From NCBI GenBank assembly GCA_023269585.1, contig JAHFTC010000004.1, forward strand, positions 1 through 64,000: DNA of 64,000 nucleotides. The letters are read 5' to 3'. The translations under genes were made by a program, and so were the position numbers. The stretch comes from Opitutaceae bacterium. Lineage in GTDB: Bacteria > Verrucomicrobiota > Verrucomicrobiia > Opitutales > Opitutaceae. Below are positions 20,931 to 30,879 of the stretch, piece after piece; the stretch's first letter is position 1, and each line of letters opens with the position of its first letter. The notes under the pieces were generated by a model. The model worked only from the letters and a program-made list of their open reading frames with translations. It was not told where the DNA came from and searched no databases.

Positions 20931-21524
20931 ATGAGCTCCGACCCCGCCACGCCGCAGCACCACGAAGACAAACTGCGGCCGCACTCCTTCGACGGCATCC
21001 AGGAATTCGACAAGCGCCTGCCCAACTGGTGGCTGCTCACCCTCTACGGCGCCATCGCCTTCTCGATCGCCTATTGGTTTGTTCACTACGAGTCCGCCCT
21101 CGTCCTCCCGGACGGCGAGCGCGTGACGCGCGAGATGCAGCGCATCGAGGCCGACAAGCTCGGCAAACTCGTGGCCATGCTCAACGACGACAACCTCTGG
21201 CGGATGTCGCAGAACCCCGAGTTCGTGGCCAAGGGGGCCGCGATCTACAAGAGCACCTGCGCCTCCTGCCATGGCGGTGACCGCCGCGGCCGCGATAGCG
21301 ACCCGAAGCTCATCGGCGTGAACCTCGCTGACACCGGCTGGATCCATGGCGGCAAGCCCACCGAGGTGTTCGCGGTGGTGAAGAACGGCGTAACTGGGCC
21401 GGGCATGCCCGCTTGGGGCCCGCTCTTGGGCGACACCCGCGTTGCCCAGGTCGTGGCCTACGTGATGAACGGCCACAAGCAGGGCGAGGAGATCCGCGTG
21501 GTGCCATCGCCGAGCGTGCAGTGA
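20931..21524 (+). CDS. ccoP: cbb3 oxidase subunit III, monohaem form (CcoP)
   Basis: 197 residues. An N-terminal soluble part contains the CcoP signature DGIQEFDKRLPNWWL, which leads into one transmembrane helix. A single cytochrome c domain follows, with CASCH (Cys110, Cys113, His114) and a late methionine ligand in GPGMPAWG. Typical CcoP has two haem domains and about 300 residues; here only one is present. It carries electrons into the CcoNO subunit at the periplasmic face. It lies in the operon directly upstream of ccoG. Confidence 0.9.
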   Translation: MSSDPATPQHHEDKLRPHSFDGIQEFDKRLPNWWLLTLYGAIAFSIAYWFVHYESALVLPDGERVTREMQRIEADKLGKLVAMLNDDNLWRMSQNPEFVAKGAAIYKSTCASCHGGDRRGRDSDPKLIGVNLADTGWIHGGKPTEVFAVVKNGVTGPGMPAWGPLLGDTRVAQVVAYVMNGHKQGEEIRVVPSPSVQ

Positions 21525-21607
21525 GGCCGGTCCCTGGTGGCCTGAGTTCGCGTTGTTCTCGCTGCTGATCGGACCGATAGGTCCCTCGGCCCTCTCTTCT
21601 TCTTTCC

Positions 21608-23053
21608 ATGTCCGCCGCCCGTCCCAGCCTCGACTCCGTCACCACGATCAACGACGACGGATCCCGCCATTTCCTGCACCCGGCCGACACCCGCGGGCGC
21701 TGGACCACGGCGCGGCGGATCGTGGCCACGGTGCTGATCGCGGTATTTGTTCTTCTGCCGTGGATACAGATCGGCGGCTATCCGGCGGTCTTCCTCGATA
21801 TCGCGGAGCGGCGGTTCCATCTCTTCGGCTGGACCATTGCCTCGCAGGAGATGTGGCTGCTCTTCTTCCTGCTCACCGGAGTGGGCTTCTCGCTCTTCTT
21901 CGTGACCGCGCTGCTTGGGCGTGTCTGGTGCGGCTGGGCCTGCCCGCAGACGGTGTTTCTCGAGTTCGGCTTTCGCGCCCTCGAACGCCTGATCGACGGC
22001 GATGCACCGGCGCGGCGTCGGCTCGACGCCGCGCCCTGGGACACGGCGAAGACGACAAAGCGGATCGTGAAGCATGCCCTTTTCGTCCTGTTCGCCGCGG
22101 TCATCGCGCATCTGTTTCTCGCGTACTTCGTCTCCCTGCCGCAGCTCTATGCGATGGTTTCCAGCGCCCCGACCAAGCACTGGGGCCTCTTTCTCTTCAT
22201 GATGGCGACGACCGGATTGCTCTACGGGAACTTCGCCTGGTTTCGCGAACAGCTCTGCATCGTCATCTGCCCGTACGGCCGCCTCCAGTCCGCGCTGGTC
22301 GACGACCACTCGCTCGTGGTCGGTTACGACGCGATCCGCGGCGAACCCCGCCGGCAGGGTAGGGACGGCGCTCCGTCGCCGTCCGCGAGTGCTCCGGCCG
22401 GCGACTGCATCGATTGTCTGCGCTGCGTCCACGTCTGTCCGACCGGCATCGACATCCGCCAAGGCCTCCAGATGGAGTGCGTGGCCTGCACGGCCTGCAT
22501 CGACGCCTGCGACGATGTGATGATCCGCCTCAAGAAGCCGCGCGGCCTCATCCGGTACGACTCGCTCACCAACTTCGCCGGCGGTCGCACGCGCTGGATC
22601 CGCCCGCGCACGGTGATCTATGCCGTGTTGATGCTGCTTGGAGCGGCGGTTCTGCTGACCGTCCTTGGCAAAGTGAAGCCTGTCGCTTTCGCCACCATGC
22701 GCATGCCGGGTGGCTCCTACTTCGTCGACAGCGATGCGGTCCGCAACCAGCTCCTCGTCCGTCTGACCAACAAGACCACGGCGCCGCGGCGCTTGACGCT
22801 TTCGCTCGTCGGCGCCCCCGCCGGCATCCAATCCACGGGCACGGACGCGCCGATCGAGGTCGCACCGATGGAGGAGGGGCTGCACACGGTGATCGTCCGC
22901 ATGCCGCGGGCGGCCTACACCGGGAAATTCCGCTTCAAGATCGCGGTGCGCGACGAGGCCGGCGGCTACACGCTCGAGCGCGAAGCCGAGTTCCTCGGAC
23001 CGGATCCGAAACTCCTCGACGAAAACTACTGGCGTGAAAAATCCACTCGTTGA
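21608..23053 (+). CDS. ccoG: cbb3 oxidase accessory iron-sulfur membrane protein CcoG (RdxA/FixG)
   Basis: 481 residues with several transmembrane helices in the first 350 and one near residue 345. The first cysteine group is in RVWCGWACPQTVFLEFGFR. Two [4Fe-4S] ferredoxin motifs follow: CIDCLRCVHVCPTGIDIRQG and CVACTACIDACD. A C-terminal immunoglobulin-like periplasmic domain completes the family architecture. Family work shows CcoG reduces copper during assembly of cbb3 oxidase. It is downstream of ccoP and its 3' end overlaps the next small gene. Confidence 0.94.
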   Translation: MSAARPSLDSVTTINDDGSRHFLHPADTRGRWTTARRIVATVLIAVFVLLPWIQIGGYPAVFLDIAERRFHLFGWTIASQEMWLLFFLLTGVGFSLFFVTALLGRVWCGWACPQTVFLEFGFRALERLIDGDAPARRRLDAAPWDTAKTTKRIVKHALFVLFAAVIAHLFLAYFVSLPQLYAMVSSAPTKHWGLFLFMMATTGLLYGNFAWFREQLCIVICPYGRLQSALVDDHSLVVGYDAIRGEPRRQGRDGAPSPSASAPAGDCIDCLRCVHVCPTGIDIRQGLQMECVACTACIDACDDVMIRLKKPRGLIRYDSLTNFAGGRTRWIRPRTVIYAVLMLLGAAVLLTVLGKVKPVAFATMRMPGGSYFVDSDAVRNQLLVRLTNKTTAPRRLTLSLVGAPAGIQSTGTDAPIEVAPMEEGLHTVIVRMPRAAYTGKFRFKIAVRDEAGGYTLEREAEFLGPDPKLLDENYWREKSTR

Positions 23054-23183
23054 ACGCCCCTGGCTCCTGATCGTCGCGGCGTTGGCCGCCTTCGTGATCA
23101 TGTGGACGGCGTTTCTGGTGATCGCCGAGCGCAACAAACCGGCCTCGGTCGAGGTGCCACGCCGCGCTGCGCCGGCCCCCTGA
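23034..23183 (+). CDS. Small single-helix membrane protein after ccoG
   Basis: 49 residues read from a GTG at 23034 that overlaps the end of ccoG by 20 bases. It encodes a short basic N-terminus, one transmembrane helix (LLIVAALAAFVIMWTAFLVIA) and a short tail. Its position is that of CcoH/FixH, but it is far shorter than CcoH (about 150 residues), so it may be a reduced form or an unrelated helper. The strong hydrophobic helix and tight coupling to ccoG support a real gene. Confidence 0.5.
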   Translation: MKNPLVERPWLLIVAALAAFVIMWTAFLVIAERNKPASVEVPRRAAPAP

Positions 23184-23211
23184 CGCCGACGCTATGGCGG
23201 CTCCGGAAATG

Positions 23212-23240
23212 GAAACGCCGCCGGGACTCGGCGGCGCGTT
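23212..23240. terminator. Possible bidirectional terminator hairpin
   Basis: A 7-bp GC-rich stem (CGCCGCC/GGCGGCG, 23216-23236) lies between the end of the cbb3 operon and the convergent small acidic gene. On the minus strand it is followed by GTTTCCATTT, a weak T-rich stretch. Confidence 0.35.
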
Positions 23241-23268
23241 GCGGGGCGATGGCATTCGCGGTCGGCGT

Positions 23269-23529
23269 TTATTCGTCCGGTTCGCCGGTGTCGGCCGGCT
23301 CGTCATCGTCGATTGCTCCCGAGCCGACGGTGAAAAAGTCCTCCTCGTCCAAGAGGGCGATCACTTCGGTGATCACCGCGTCGCGATCACTCTGTGACAG
23401 GTCGGGATGGTTGTCGGCGAGCCAGTCCTTGAGGATGGGGCGAGCATCGGCCGGTTTGACGACTCCATCCAGGAGAGTGTCGGCCTCGTCGGCCGCAGCA
23501 TTGATGACGGCGTGGACGTTGGTGCTCAT
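23269..23529 (-). CDS. Small acidic hypothetical protein
   Basis: 86 residues, strongly acidic at the C-terminus (LLDEEDFFTVGSGAIDDDEPADTGEPDE). It is predicted helical in the first 65 residues, with no signal peptide or membrane helix. I do not recognise a family. It lies between the cbb3 operon and the five-PAS kinase. The composition is more protein-like than the opposing frames, which is the main reason for calling it. Confidence 0.5.
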   Translation of the reverse strand: MSTNVHAVINAAADEADTLLDGVVKPADARPILKDWLADNHPDLSQSDRDAVITEVIALLDEEDFFTVGSGAIDDDEPADTGEPDE

Positions 23530-23610
23530 GGCAGAAACGTAACGAGAGAGGCGAGGGCGTCCAGCAGCCGCCGGAAGTTTGCCGCGGAGCGGCCCCGAGG
23601 GGCCGCGTCG

Positions 23611-26600
23611 TCACGCCGGAGGGAGGGCGGCGGCTACGGTCTCGAGCAGGGTGCTGCGCAGGTACGGTTTGGCCAGAAAGGCGGTGACCTCGACATCGAT
23701 CTGGGGGGACTCGGCAGCATGGCCGCTCACGGCGACAAGGGGTACGGACGGGTCGATCTGGCGGATGGCCCGGATGAGGGCGATGCCGTCCATGAAGGGC
23801 ATGATGACGTCGGTGATGACGAGGCGGATCGTCGCCCGGTGTTGTTGGAAGCGGGCGAGCGCCTCCGCGCCGTCGTTCGCGAGGATTATCCGGTAACCGT
23901 GATTCTCAAGGATGCGGCGGGAGATCCGGCGCACGTTCTCCTCGTCGTCGACCAACAGGACCAACTCGCCGCGGCCGCGCGGTGGCAGCGAGCGCTCATC
24001 GGTGGCGCTTTCGGCCGGGGGCGCAGCGGGCACGGCCGGAAGGTAGACCCGGACGTGGGTGCCCCTGCCCGAGTGGCTCGCGATTTCGACGAAGCCGTGG
24101 TGATCGCGGATGATGCCAAGCACTGTCGCCAGGCCGAGGCCAGTGCCCTTGCCGACCGCTTTGGTGGAGAAGAAGGGATCAAAAACCTTGTCCAGATGTT
24201 CGGGTGCGATGCCGGTGCCGGTGTCGAAGACGCCGAGGATCACGTGCGGTCCGGCGGAGGCTCCCGGATGGCCGGCGACGGCGACGTCGTCGAGTTCGAC
24301 GTTCTCCAGGGAGATGGTGAGCGTGCCGCCGTCGGGCATGGCGTCGCGAGAATTTACGCACAGATTCATCAGGACCTGGTGCAGCTGGGTGGCATCTGCC
24401 TGGACGAGCCAGGAGGCGGAGTGCAGGTCGGTGCGGGTGGCGATGTTCTTGGGGAACGTCTCGCGGATGATCACGGCCATGTCGCGGATGATGTGGCGCA
24501 ACTGCACCGGCGCTCGCTCGCCGCCTCCGCCCCGGCTGAAGGTGAGCAGTTGGCGGATGATCGCGGCGCCGCGGTTGGCGCTGATCTCGATGGCGTCGAG
24601 GATCTCATGGGCTGAGTGGTCCGTCACGTTCTCCCGCAACACCGAAGGAGCCATGAGCACGGGTGCGAGGATGTTGTTGAGATCGTGCGCGATGCCGCCG
24701 GCCAGTCGACCGACGCTGTCGAGCCGCTGCGCGCGCAGGGCCTGTTCCTGGAGGCGCCGGCGCTCGGTGATATCCTGTTTGATGGCGATGAAGTGGCCGA
24801 TGCGTCCGTCCTCGCCGCGGACCGGGGTGATCGTCTCCTCTTCGGCGACGAGGGAACCATCCTTGTGGCGGTTGACGAGTTCGCCGCGCCACGTCTTGCC
24901 GGAGAGGATCGTGGTCCAGAGCTGCTGGTAGTTCTCGGCGGTCTGCTGGCCGGACTGGACGAGTTTGCCTAGATCGCGGCCGACCGCCTCGTCGGCTGTG
25001 TATCCGGTCAGTGTGGTGAAAGCGGGATTGATCCACTCGATCGTGCCGCGGGCGTCGGTGATCGCGATGGCGTGGGCGGCGGCGGCGAGTGCGGCGGACT
25101 CGAGCCGGAGCCGGGCCTCGGCGCGCTTGCGTTCAGTCACATCGATGGCGAGGCCGATGAGATCGGTGATGGTGCCGTCGTCTCCTTTCATCGGGTTGTA
25201 GAACACCTCGAACCACGTCGCGCCGATCCGGGTGAGGTCGTGGATCGTGTGGCCGGCCAGCGCGCTGCGCACCTGCTCGCAGATTCTGGGGTGGTCCCGG
25301 TAGACGTCGAAGACGGACTGCCCGACAATCTGGCCGGGTCGGAGCCCGAGTTGGGCCAGACCGGCGCCCTCAGACATGCGGAAGAGCCCGTCGGCGCCGA
25401 TTTGGAAAAGGACCACCGGGGCGTTGCTGACGAGCAGGCGCAGCTTGCCTTCGCTGGCGCGGAGTTCAGCAAGGGTGTTTTCGCGCCCGGTGATGTCCTG
25501 GATCGTGCCGAAGACAGTGCGGTTCTCCGCGTCGTACTCGGCGCGGGAGTGGATCGTGACGAGCGCCCCTGAATCCGGCTGACGGATCTTGTAGATGATG
25601 TCGTACGCACGCTCGCCGGCGACGAGGGCGTGGAGGGCGTCCTCCAACGGTTTCCGGTACTCCGGCAGCGGGAAGGACCGGACCAGCGCGAGCGACCATT
25701 GGGCGGCCGGGGGGATGCCGTAGATCTTGGCGGCGTTGGGCGAAGCCTCGACAGTGGCGGTGTCGAGGTTGAGCGCCCAATGGCCGATGCCGGCAATCTC
25801 CTCGGCGTGGCGCAGCCGGGTGGTGCTCCGCTGGAGGGCGACCTCGGCGGCGTGACGCCGCGAGATGTCGCGGGTGATGCCGACGACGTCGATGCCCCCG
25901 CGGTCATTGTGGAGGAAGGTGGTGACGATTTCGGAGCGCGCGGTGGTGCCGTCGGTTCGGAGATGCTCGATCTCGTGGTTCTGGGTGACGGCTGCGGGGT
26001 CGCCCCGGAGAAACGCCTCGAGACGTGCGGGCAGCAGCTGGTGGATGAGCGCGATCGAAGCGGGGGTGAGCCCGTGTTCGAGCGGGCGGCCCACGAGTTC
26101 CTCGGGCAGGCTGCCCCGCAGGCGGACGATGGCGGGCGAGACGTAGGTGTAGCAGCGGGTGCCGAGGTCGATGATCCAGAGGACGTCGCCGGCGTGCTCG
26201 GCGAGCATGCGGTAACGTTGCTCCGCGATCACGCGCTCGGTGATGTCCCAGTTCACGCCGATCATGCGCTGCGGCCGGCCGGCATGGTCGCGCAGGACGA
26301 GTGCATGCGCCTCGATGTGGCGGACTTGTCCGTCGGACCAGAGCACGCGGAACTGGGTGTGGTACTCCTGCCGTCCGTCGAGCGCAGCCTGTACCTGTTT
26401 CTGGATGCGCTCCTGGTCGCCGGGGTGGAGGAGGTCGGTCCAGGCTGCGAACGTGGCGGGGCGTTCGCCCGGTTTCACGCGGTAAAGGAAATGCATCTGC
26501 TCGTCGCATTGAATGCGGCCGTTTGCGATCTCCCACTCCCAGGTGCCGAGGTTGGCGGCCTTGCTCGCCAGCAGCAGGCGGTGGGCGGCGGCGCTGGCGG

Positions 26601-26895
26601 CTTCACGGGCGAGGGCCTGCTGGCTCTCGGCATGGGCGCGGGCGGCCTCGGCGGCGGCCTTCGCGGCGGTGGCCTCGGCTGTGCGCGCGAGTTGCCGGGC
26701 GATCACGTGGTAGAGCAGCGCCGCAGTGACTGCGATGAAGAACCAACCCTTGAGGGTGTGGACCAAGACCAACGTGCCCGCATCTGACACCACGGCGGCG
26801 GCGATCCGATCGGAGAAGACGATCCAGAGCGAACCGAAGAGCGCGTAGAGCGCGGCGATTCGCAACGACGGCTTCGAAGGGAGGGCGACACGCAT
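23611..26895 (-). CDS. Membrane hybrid histidine kinase with five PAS domains and a C-terminal receiver
   Basis: 1094 residues. Two N-terminal hydrophobic segments (about 10-35 and 48-65) are followed by a coiled coil. Five PAS/PAC units begin near 110, 228, 360, 485 and 600, each ending in an ITER-type motif (for example [12 protein letters not shown] and [12 protein letters not shown]). The kinase dimerisation domain has phospho-His737 in [11 protein letters not shown]. The ATPase domain runs to about 955 with FDTGTGI and [11 protein letters not shown]. The receiver (about 979-1094) has Asp1029 in [12 protein letters not shown] and Lys in FLAKPY. This is the NtrB-like kinase subgroup. No partner regulator is adjacent. 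PAS signals (redox, light or ligand) are not predictable here. Confidence 0.93.
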   Translation of the reverse strand: MRVALPSKPSLRIAALYALFGSLWIVFSDRIAAAVVSDAGTLVLVHTLKGWFFIAVTAALLYHVIARQLARTAEATAAKAAAEAARAHAESQQALAREAASAAAHRLLLASKAANLGTWEWEIANGRIQCDEQMHFLYRVKPGERPATFAAWTDLLHPGDQERIQKQVQAALDGRQEYHTQFRVLWSDGQVRHIEAHALVLRDHAGRPQRMIGVNWDITERVIAEQRYRMLAEHAGDVLWIIDLGTRCYTYVSPAIVRLRGSLPEELVGRPLEHGLTPASIALIHQLLPARLEAFLRGDPAAVTQNHEIEHLRTDGTTARSEIVTTFLHNDRGGIDVVGITRDISRRHAAEVALQRSTTRLRHAEEIAGIGHWALNLDTATVEASPNAAKIYGIPPAAQWSLALVRSFPLPEYRKPLEDALHALVAGERAYDIIYKIRQPDSGALVTIHSRAEYDAENRTVFGTIQDITGRENTLAELRASEGKLRLLVSNAPVVLFQIGADGLFRMSEGAGLAQLGLRPGQIVGQSVFDVYRDHPRICEQVRSALAGHTIHDLTRIGATWFEVFYNPMKGDDGTITDLIGLAIDVTERKRAEARLRLESAALAAAAHAIAITDARGTIEWINPAFTTLTGYTADEAVGRDLGKLVQSGQQTAENYQQLWTTILSGKTWRGELVNRHKDGSLVAEEETITPVRGEDGRIGHFIAIKQDITERRRLQEQALRAQRLDSVGRLAGGIAHDLNNILAPVLMAPSVLRENVTDHSAHEILDAIEISANRGAAIIRQLLTFSRGGGGERAPVQLRHIIRDMAVIIRETFPKNIATRTDLHSASWLVQADATQLHQVLMNLCVNSRDAMPDGGTLTISLENVELDDVAVAGHPGASAGPHVILGVFDTGTGIAPEHLDKVFDPFFSTKAVGKGTGLGLATVLGIIRDHHGFVEIASHSGRGTHVRVYLPAVPAAPPAESATDERSLPPRGRGELVLLVDDEENVRRISRRILENHGYRIILANDGAEALARFQQHRATIRLVITDVIMPFMDGIALIRAIRQIDPSVPLVAVSGHAAESPQIDVEVTAFLAKPYLRSTLLETVAAALPPA

Positions 26896-26981
26896 GCCGG
26901 ACCCGAGTGTCAGGTCGCGGCGTGGCGTGGCAAACTATTCCCAAGCCGCCGTTGCGCGGCTGAGCCTGTCCGGACGTAGGC

Positions 26982-29783
26982 TCAGCGTTCCGGGAACTCG
27001 AATTCGCTGCGGTCCTTCTTCTTCGAGAGCACGAGGAAGGCCGAGAACTCGGAGCCGCGCTTCGAGACGAAGCCGTCGATCTGTTCGCTGCGGCCGTCGG
27101 TGAGCAGGCGGCGCAGTTCGTCGACCGGGATCTCCTTCTTGCAGATCGTGCGGGCCATCTTGAAGACGACGCGCGGCGCCTCGGAGCCGGGCTTGGTGAC
27201 GTAGTAGGTGTCGCTCGTCTGCAGAATCTCGGCACCGCCGTGCACCTCGCTCTTGCCGAGCGACACGGCGCCGGTGAGGTCGACGGGCGCCTTCGGCGCG
27301 CGACCCTTCTTGCCGCCTTCGCCCTCGGCGCGCGGCTTGCGCGGCGGGAACTCGAAACGGATGCGGCGGCCGGGGTTCTCCTCCTTCGGGTCGAGCGTGA
27401 GGAAGGCGGAAAACGGGCGGTTGAAGCGGGAGATGAAGTCCTCGAAGAGGTCGGTCTTGCCGGCCTCGGCGATCTTCACGATCTGCTCGCGCGGGAGCTC
27501 CTTGCGGCAGAGCAGGCGGCCGACACGGAAGACCTCCTCGTAGCCGCCGGTCTCGACCTTTTTGCGACAGATGAAGTGCGTGGCGGTTTCGCAGAGTTCG
27601 TTGCCGGTGGCCTCGGACTTCCAGACGGGCACGAGGTCGGCGATCTCGACCTTGTTGCCGAGGTCGATCGAGGCCTTCCATTTGCCGGTCTCCTCGTCCT
27701 TCGTGAGGACGACTTTGGCGGTGAAACGCTTGCCGGTTTTCTCGGAGACGAAGTCGTCGAACGGCCCGATCTCCTTGTTGGCGATGAGCGCCTTCGCCTC
27801 ATCGAAGGAGAAGCGGCGGTTGTTCATCGTCTTGTAGACGCGGAAATTCTCATCCTGCGACTGCCACCAGCGGCCAAACTCAAGGAGCGGCTGGTTGTCG
27901 GTGGGCGAAACGACGTCGGTTGGCGCGCCGGTCTCCTCGTGGTCCTTGATGTTGGAGACGATCTTCTTGGTGAGATCGGTGATGCTCTCCATGAACGTCT
28001 CGCGGGAGAGCTTGGCCTGCTCGACCTTGCGGAGGCGGAACTCCCATTCGCCGGTGAGGGCGGGGGAGGTGAGTTCGTCGCACTTGGTCAGTCCGAGGAA
28101 ATCGAGGACGGTCTCGGCCTTGGTGGTCGGGATGAGCTCGCGGCCTTCGCGGGAGATGTAGTTCTCGCCGATGAGATGCTCGATCGTGGCGGCGCGGGTG
28201 GCGGGCGTGCCGAGGCCGCGCTCGCTCATGGCGTCGGCGAGGTCCTCGTCATCGACGAACTTGCCGGCGTTCTCCATCGCGGAGAGCAGCGTGGCTTCGT
28301 TGTAGCGCGCCGGCGGCTTGGTGGCCTCGTCGGTCACTTCGACCTTCGTCACCGCAGCGTGTGGCGGCTGACCATCGGGCTTGGTGAGGGCGGGGAGGCT
28401 CTTGGCGCCGTCCTCGAAACCAGTCTTGCCGGCGACGGCGAGGTAGCCGGCCTCGACGAGGACCTTGCCCTCGCTCTTGAAGGTGTGCGGGCCCACGCGG
28501 CTGGTGCGCGTGGTCACGTCGATCTGCGCCGGTGGGAAGAAGATGCCGACGAAACGGCGTGCGATGAGATCGAAGATCTTGGCCTCGTCGCCATCGAGGT
28601 GGCCGTGTTCTTCGGCGGTCGGGATGATCGCAAAGTGGTCCGTGACCTCGGCGTTGTTGAAGATGCGCTTGTTCGGGCGTACCCAGCCGTTTTGGACGAC
28701 GGTCGCGGCGTGCGTCGCGAGGTCGCCGTGGAGGCGGGCGAGGGTGGCGGTCACCGTGGGCACGTAATCCTCGGGCAGGGCGCGCGAGTCGGTACGCGGG
28801 TAGGTGATCATCTTGTGCTTCTCGTAGAGGCTCTGCGCGATCTGGAGCGTGCGGCGCGCGGAGAACGAGAAGCGGTTGTTGGCGTCGCGCTGGAGCGAGG
28901 TGAGATCGTAGAGGCGCGGCGAGATCTGGGAGGTGCGCTTGCTCTCGTCGGACACGGCGGCCTTGGCGCCCGGGCGGGTCGCGGCGGCGACGGCTTCGGC
29001 GGCGGCGCGCTGCCAGAGGCGTTCGGCGCGGTCGTGCTCGTCGGTGCCTTTCCTGAAGTCCGGTTTCTCGTAGGTGCCTTCGTACTCGCCCTCGGTGATC
29101 TTGAAGGTGGCGACGACGCGGTGGAAAGCGCGCGACTTGAAGGCGCGAATCTCGCGCTCGCGCTGCATCACGATCGCCAGCGTCGGCGTCTGCACGCGGC
29201 CGACGGTGGCCATGGAGCCCTTGCGGGACCCGAAGAGGCGCTTGGTGACGGCGCGGGTGCCGTTGAGGCCGATGAGCCAGTCCGCTTCGGAGCGGCAGCG
29301 CGCGGCATCCTGCAGCGGCTGCATCTCGGCGCCGGTGCGCAGCTTGGTGAACGCGGTGCGGATGCCGTCGTTGGTCATCGACGACATCCAGAGGCGTTTC
29401 ACAGGCTTCTTGGATTTCGCGGCCTGGAGGATGTAACCGAAGATGAGCTCGCCCTCGCGGCCGGCGTCGCAGGCGTTGAGGACGGTCGTGATGTCCTCGC
29501 GGGCGATGAGCTTCTTGAGGAGCTGGAACCGCTCCTTGGTCTTCTCGATCGGTTTCACGCCGAACTTGCCCGGAATGATCGGCAACGTCTCGAGGCGCCA
29601 GAACCGGTATTTCTTCTCGTCGATGTCCTCGGGCATCTCGAGTTCGACGAGGTGGCCGACGGCGGAACTGATCACGTACTCCTCGTTCTCGAAAACCTCG
29701 CCTTTCTTCGGGACCTTGCCCAAGGCGCGGGCAATGTCGGCGGCGACGCTAGGTTTCTCGGCGATGACGAGGGTCTTGGACAT
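26982..29783 (-). CDS. topB: DNA topoisomerase III with extended C-terminal repeats
   Basis: 933 residues, a type IA topoisomerase. The N-terminal Toprim domain has TLVIAEKPSVAADIARALG and the metal site NACDAGREGELIF. The active-site tyrosine is in MITYPRTDSRALPEDY. The core ends near residue 620. Three related C-terminal repeats then follow, each with a FxDFVSxxxGxxFxAxL pattern (PFDDFVSEKTGKRFTA, LFEDFISRFNRPFSA, QIDGFVSKRGSEFSA). These match the topoisomerase C-terminal repeat family and make the protein longer than E. coli TopB (about 650). It relaxes and decatenates DNA. The start at 29783 is immediately before the Toprim strand. Confidence 0.93.
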   Translation of the reverse strand: MSKTLVIAEKPSVAADIARALGKVPKKGEVFENEEYVISSAVGHLVELEMPEDIDEKKYRFWRLETLPIIPGKFGVKPIEKTKERFQLLKKLIAREDITTVLNACDAGREGELIFGYILQAAKSKKPVKRLWMSSMTNDGIRTAFTKLRTGAEMQPLQDAARCRSEADWLIGLNGTRAVTKRLFGSRKGSMATVGRVQTPTLAIVMQREREIRAFKSRAFHRVVATFKITEGEYEGTYEKPDFRKGTDEHDRAERLWQRAAAEAVAAATRPGAKAAVSDESKRTSQISPRLYDLTSLQRDANNRFSFSARRTLQIAQSLYEKHKMITYPRTDSRALPEDYVPTVTATLARLHGDLATHAATVVQNGWVRPNKRIFNNAEVTDHFAIIPTAEEHGHLDGDEAKIFDLIARRFVGIFFPPAQIDVTTRTSRVGPHTFKSEGKVLVEAGYLAVAGKTGFEDGAKSLPALTKPDGQPPHAAVTKVEVTDEATKPPARYNEATLLSAMENAGKFVDDEDLADAMSERGLGTPATRAATIEHLIGENYISREGRELIPTTKAETVLDFLGLTKCDELTSPALTGEWEFRLRKVEQAKLSRETFMESITDLTKKIVSNIKDHEETGAPTDVVSPTDNQPLLEFGRWWQSQDENFRVYKTMNNRRFSFDEAKALIANKEIGPFDDFVSEKTGKRFTAKVVLTKDEETGKWKASIDLGNKVEIADLVPVWKSEATGNELCETATHFICRKKVETGGYEEVFRVGRLLCRKELPREQIVKIAEAGKTDLFEDFISRFNRPFSAFLTLDPKEENPGRRIRFEFPPRKPRAEGEGGKKGRAPKAPVDLTGAVSLGKSEVHGGAEILQTSDTYYVTKPGSEAPRVVFKMARTICKKEIPVDELRRLLTDGRSEQIDGFVSKRGSEFSAFLVLSKKKDRSEFEFPER

Positions 29784-30120
29784 GAAGGGTTGTTCGCTAG
29801 GCTCGCGGCGGAATTTTTCAAGCCCGCGTTTTGGCGGACCCATCCCTCGCGTGTGCACACGCGCACGGTTGCCGAAGGCAACGGAGGGATTCAAGCGACA
29901 ATTACAAACAGCAGGCGAAGCGGATGGCCGAATGAACGTTTCCGGGGACGGGGCGCGGGAGTCGGGTGGTGGATGGCGGGCCTCTTCCGGCGTTGCCGGG
30001 GGCAGAATGCGCCAGCGGGCGCGCTGGTGGGGCGAGGGAGGCAAAGCCGCTGCGTACCGGCGGCGGCGGAAGCCGGGCGTTCGCCGCCCGTGCGATCGCC
30101 CTTAGATTCCCGGAGTTGTG
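29784..30120. other. Intergenic region upstream of topB and pcm
   Basis: A 337-base stretch between divergent genes. It contains a perfect 16-base palindrome centred on GTGTGCACAC (29848-29863) and a small hairpin GTTGCC-GAA-GGCAAC (29868-29882). Both are close to the topB start and may be regulatory or structural. The remainder is GC-rich without recognisable coding or promoter boxes. Confidence 0.45.
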
Positions 30121-30831
30121 ATGAACGGGTTGCTGAATCACTGGGCGACGGGCATGGGACCCGCGTCGGAACGCTGCGACGAGCGCGCGGCGATGGTGGC
30201 GAAGCAGCTCGTCGCGCGGGACATCTGCGACCGGCGGGTGCTGGCGGCGATGGGCACGGTGCCACGGCATCGTTTCACGCCTGCCGCCGTCTGCGCCGCC
30301 GCGTATGCCGATAAGCCGCTGCCGATCGGCGCGGGGCAGACCATTTCCCAGCCGTACATCGTGGCGTTGATGACGCAATTGCTCGCGCTCGGCGCAGGGG
30401 ATCGCGTGCTCGAGATCGGCACGGGCTGCGGGTATCAGACGGCGGTGCTGGGGGCGCTCGTGGGCGAAGTCTGCTCGGTCGAGATCCTGCCGGAGTTGTC
30501 GCGACGCGCGCGGCGCACGTTGGACGAACTGGGCGTTCCAAATGTCGAGATGCGGGTCGGTGACGGCCGGACGGGCTGGCCGGAGCGGGCGCCGTTCACA
30601 GGGGTGATCGTGACAGCCGCCCCCAGGGCGCTCGCACCTGCGTGGGTGGAACAATTGGCGGAGGGCGGGCGCTTGGTGGTGCCGGTGGGGGACCGCCATG
30701 AGCAAACGCTGCATCGGTTTACCAAGGACGGCGGGCGCTTGCGCGACGACTTCGTGCTGGCCGTGCGCTTCGTGCCGCTGGTGGCGGAGGGGCAAGTTGA
30801 GCGGCGCGGCGCGGACGGAGATCCCGCCTGA
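30121..30831 (+). CDS. pcm: Protein-L-isoaspartate O-methyltransferase
   Basis: 236 residues. The enzyme methylates isoaspartyl residues in damaged proteins using S-adenosylmethionine. The SAM-binding motif I is VLEIGTGCGYQTAVL. Upstream is the PCMT signature PLPIGAGQTISQPYIVALM and downstream VIVTAAP and GGRLVVPVG. GGAG lies 5 bases before the ATG at 30121; an immediately preceding GTG at 30118 is an alternative but would leave only 2 bases. It is divergent from topB. Confidence 0.93.
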   Translation: MNGLLNHWATGMGPASERCDERAAMVAKQLVARDICDRRVLAAMGTVPRHRFTPAAVCAAAYADKPLPIGAGQTISQPYIVALMTQLLALGAGDRVLEIGTGCGYQTAVLGALVGEVCSVEILPELSRRARRTLDELGVPNVEMRVGDGRTGWPERAPFTGVIVTAAPRALAPAWVEQLAEGGRLVVPVGDRHEQTLHRFTKDGGRLRDDFVLAVRFVPLVAEGQVERRGADGDPA

Positions 30832-30879
30832 TCCGAAGCCCGCGCTCTCCCGGGCGCCCGCGGCTTGCCGCCGTCCGGC

